NCBI GenBank assembly: GCA_037384445.1
Contig: JARRNY010000142.1
Coordinates: forward strand, 1-6,378
DNA from: Thiodiazotropha sp037384445
GTDB lineage: Bacteria; Pseudomonadota; Gammaproteobacteria; Chromatiales; Chromatiaceae
DNA length: 6,378 nt
Direction: 5' to 3'
Each line of letters starts with the position of its first letter. Positions within the stretch are counted from its first letter, which is position 1. Below the pieces are notes generated by a model, which saw nothing but the letters and a program-made list of their open reading frames with translations, was not told the DNA's origin and ran no database searches. This document shows, piece after piece, positions 5,264 to 6,378 of the stretch. The translations under genes were made by a program, and so were the position numbers.

Positions 5264-6265
5264 TTATTTGGCGACGTGCTCGACCATACGCAGCATGTTG
5301 CAGGTATAGCCGTACTCGTTGTCGTACCAGGAGACCACTTTGACGAAGGTGGAATCCAGCATAATGCCGGCGCCTGCATCGAAGATGGAGGGGGTACCGC
5401 GACCACGGAAGTCAGTAGAGACCACCTTCTCCTCGGTGTAGGCCAGCACACCAGCCAGATCACCCGACTCGGAAGCAGCCTTCATGGCGGCGCAGATCTC
5501 CTCGTAGGTGGCTTCCTTCTCAAGCTCAACAGTCAGATCGACCACGGAGACGTCGGAAGTAGGTACGCGGAAGGCCATGCCGGTCAATTTGCCGTTAAGC
5601 TCGGGCAGTACCTTGCCCACCGCCTTGGCGGCACCGGTGGAGGAAGGAATAATGTTCTCCAGGATACCACGGCCACCACGCCAATCCTTCATAGAAGGAC
5701 CGTCGACAGTCTTCTGGGTGGCGGTTGCAGCGTGCACAGTGGTCATCAGGCCGCGCTTGACGCCCCACTTGTCGTTCAGCACCTTACTTACCGGCGCCAG
5801 GCAGTTAGTGGTACAGGAGGCAGCGGAGACGATGGTCTGACCAGCGTACTCTTTGTGGTTGACGCCGTAGACGAACATGGGGGTGGCATCTTTTGAAGGG
5901 GCGCTCTGCACCACCTTCTTGGCGCCGGCGTCGATATGCTTCTGGCAGGTCTCTTCGGTGAGGAAGAAACCGGTGCACTCGATAACCAGCTCAGCACCGA
6001 TCTCGTCCCACTTCAGATTGGCGGGATCGCGCTCGGCGGTGAGACGGATCTTCTTGCCGTTGACCACCATGTCATTGCCATCCACAGCGATGTCGCCCGC
6101 GAAGTTACCGTGAACTGAATCGTACTTCAGCATGTAGGCCAGATAGTCGGGTTCCAGCAGATCGTTGATGCCGACGACTTCAATACCGGGGAAGTCTTTT
6201 GCAATGGCACGGAAGGCCATACGGCCGATGCGGCCAAAACCGTTGATACCTACTTTAATAGTCAT
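5264..6265 (-). CDS. gap: glyceraldehyde-3-phosphate dehydrogenase, NAD-type (GapA-like)
   Basis: Gap catalyses the phosphorylating oxidation of glyceraldehyde-3-phosphate to 1,3-bisphosphoglycerate and its reverse, as a cytoplasmic homotetramer. The 333-residue sequence is very close to E. coli GapA throughout. Visible features are the Rossmann motif NGFGRIG (8-14); GINDLL with D35, whose acidic residue favours NAD over NADP; the active site SAASCTTNC with nucleophile C151; TTVHA with H178; KDWRGGRG (193-200); NIIPSSTGAAKAVGKVLPEL (204-223); and WYDNEYGY (313-320). The absence of a basic or small replacement at D35 argues against an NADPH-specific Calvin-cycle enzyme, though coenzyme use cannot be proven from sequence. 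The ATG is preceded by GGAG at 7 bases. It is the first complete gene of the cluster, 87 bp after the gene at the right edge. Confidence 0.97.
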   Translation of the reverse strand: MTIKVGINGFGRIGRMAFRAIAKDFPGIEVVGINDLLEPDYLAYMLKYDSVHGNFAGDIAVDGNDMVVNGKKIRLTAERDPANLKWDEIGAELVIECTGFFLTEETCQKHIDAGAKKVVQSAPSKDATPMFVYGVNHKEYAGQTIVSAASCTTNCLAPVSKVLNDKWGVKRGLMTTVHAATATQKTVDGPSMKDWRGGRGILENIIPSSTGAAKAVGKVLPELNGKLTGMAFRVPTSDVSVVDLTVELEKEATYEEICAAMKAASESGDLAGVLAYTEEKVVSTDFRGRGTPSIFDAGAGIMLDSTFVKVVSWYDNEYGYTCNMLRMVEHVAK

Positions 6266-6272
6266 ATCGATT

Positions 6273-6276
6273 CTCC
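6273..6276 (-). promoter_or_regulatory. ribosome-binding site of gap
   Basis: GGAG on the minus strand, seven bases before the gap ATG, is an adequate Shine-Dalgarno sequence. The resulting MTIKVGINGFGRIG start is identical to the typical GapA N-terminus. Confidence 0.7.
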
Positions 6277-6310
6277 GTTGAACGTATGTAGTGTTGTATT
6301 TTGTTAGGGT

Positions 6311-6338
6311 TACGGGCGCACTACCAAGCGCGCCCGTA
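6311..6338 (-). repeat. stem-loop between the upstream gene and gap
   Basis: TACGGGCGC (6311-6319) and GCGCCCGTA (6330-6338) form a perfect 9-bp stem with a 10-nt loop, starting 14 bp after the stop of the upstream gene. Neither strand has a U-run after it, so it is not a classical terminator. It could stabilise the 5' end of a gap-containing transcript, act as a processing site, or be an operator-like dyad. Confidence 0.55.
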
Positions 6339-6352
6339 TAGTGTCTATTGCC

Positions 6353-6378
6353 TCAGGCACTGACCTCGTTGATGGCAG
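6353..6378 (-). CDS. last seven codons of an upstream gene, possibly transketolase
   Basis: An open frame enters at the right edge and ends AINEVSA-stop, with TGA at 6353-6355. The residues alone do not identify the product. Transketolase (tkt) is suggested because the order tkt-gap-pgk-pyk-fba is common in autotrophic Gammaproteobacteria and because transketolases often end in a short amphipathic helix of this kind. That is inference from context, and the frame is unproven at this length. Confidence 0.4.

Noticed and set aside
5276..5896. Plus-strand open frame of 206 codons antisense to gap
   Set aside because: It mirrors the strongly codon-biased gap gene and its translation resembles no known protein.

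Overview
The window is a chromosomal housekeeping segment from a moderately GC-rich gammaproteobacterium. RNase T (restricted largely to Gammaproteobacteria), an MlaA outer-membrane lipoprotein and a GapA closely resembling the enterobacterial enzyme all point that way. The aldolase is the class II Calvin-cycle (CbbA) subtype, and it shares a cluster with gap, pgk and pyk. That combination suggests an autotroph or autotroph-derived lineage, such as a sulfur oxidiser of the Chromatiales type or a related symbiont. The taxonomic reading is inference.

Layout. Positions 1-237 (minus) hold the first 79 codons of a lipoprotein gene, mlaA/vacJ, running off the left edge. A 152-bp divergent spacer (238-389) carries a weak candidate promoter for mlaA and an 18-bp dyad just upstream of the next gene. 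Positions 390-1022 (plus) encode RNase T (rnt). The 249-bp convergent spacer (1023-1271) contains a 130-bp element with 23-bp terminal inverted repeats, a bidirectional intrinsic terminator and a second stem-loop. From 1272 to the right edge everything is on the minus strand. In transcription order it is the last codons of an upstream gene (6353-6378, possibly transketolase), gap, pgk, pyk and fba, ending at the terminator at 1183-1218.

The minus-strand genes look like one operon for central carbon flux. Fba interconverts fructose-1,6-bisphosphate (probably also sedoheptulose-1,7-bisphosphate) and triose phosphates. Gap and Pgk connect glyceraldehyde-3-phosphate to 3-phosphoglycerate in either direction, and Pyk makes pyruvate and ATP. 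No promoter-like site was convincing inside the cluster, so its main promoter probably lies upstream of the window. Every intercistronic gap (62-153 bp) contains a stem-loop without an adjacent U-run, which suggests mRNA processing, stabilisation or partial attenuation between cistrons.

All five complete genes are intact, of normal length and have their catalytic residues. I found no defence system, CRISPR array, tRNA or rRNA. The most notable unexplained items are the inverted-repeat element after rnt, the dyad before rnt, the overlapping pairing options at the fba 3' end, and a lysine at RNase T position 73.
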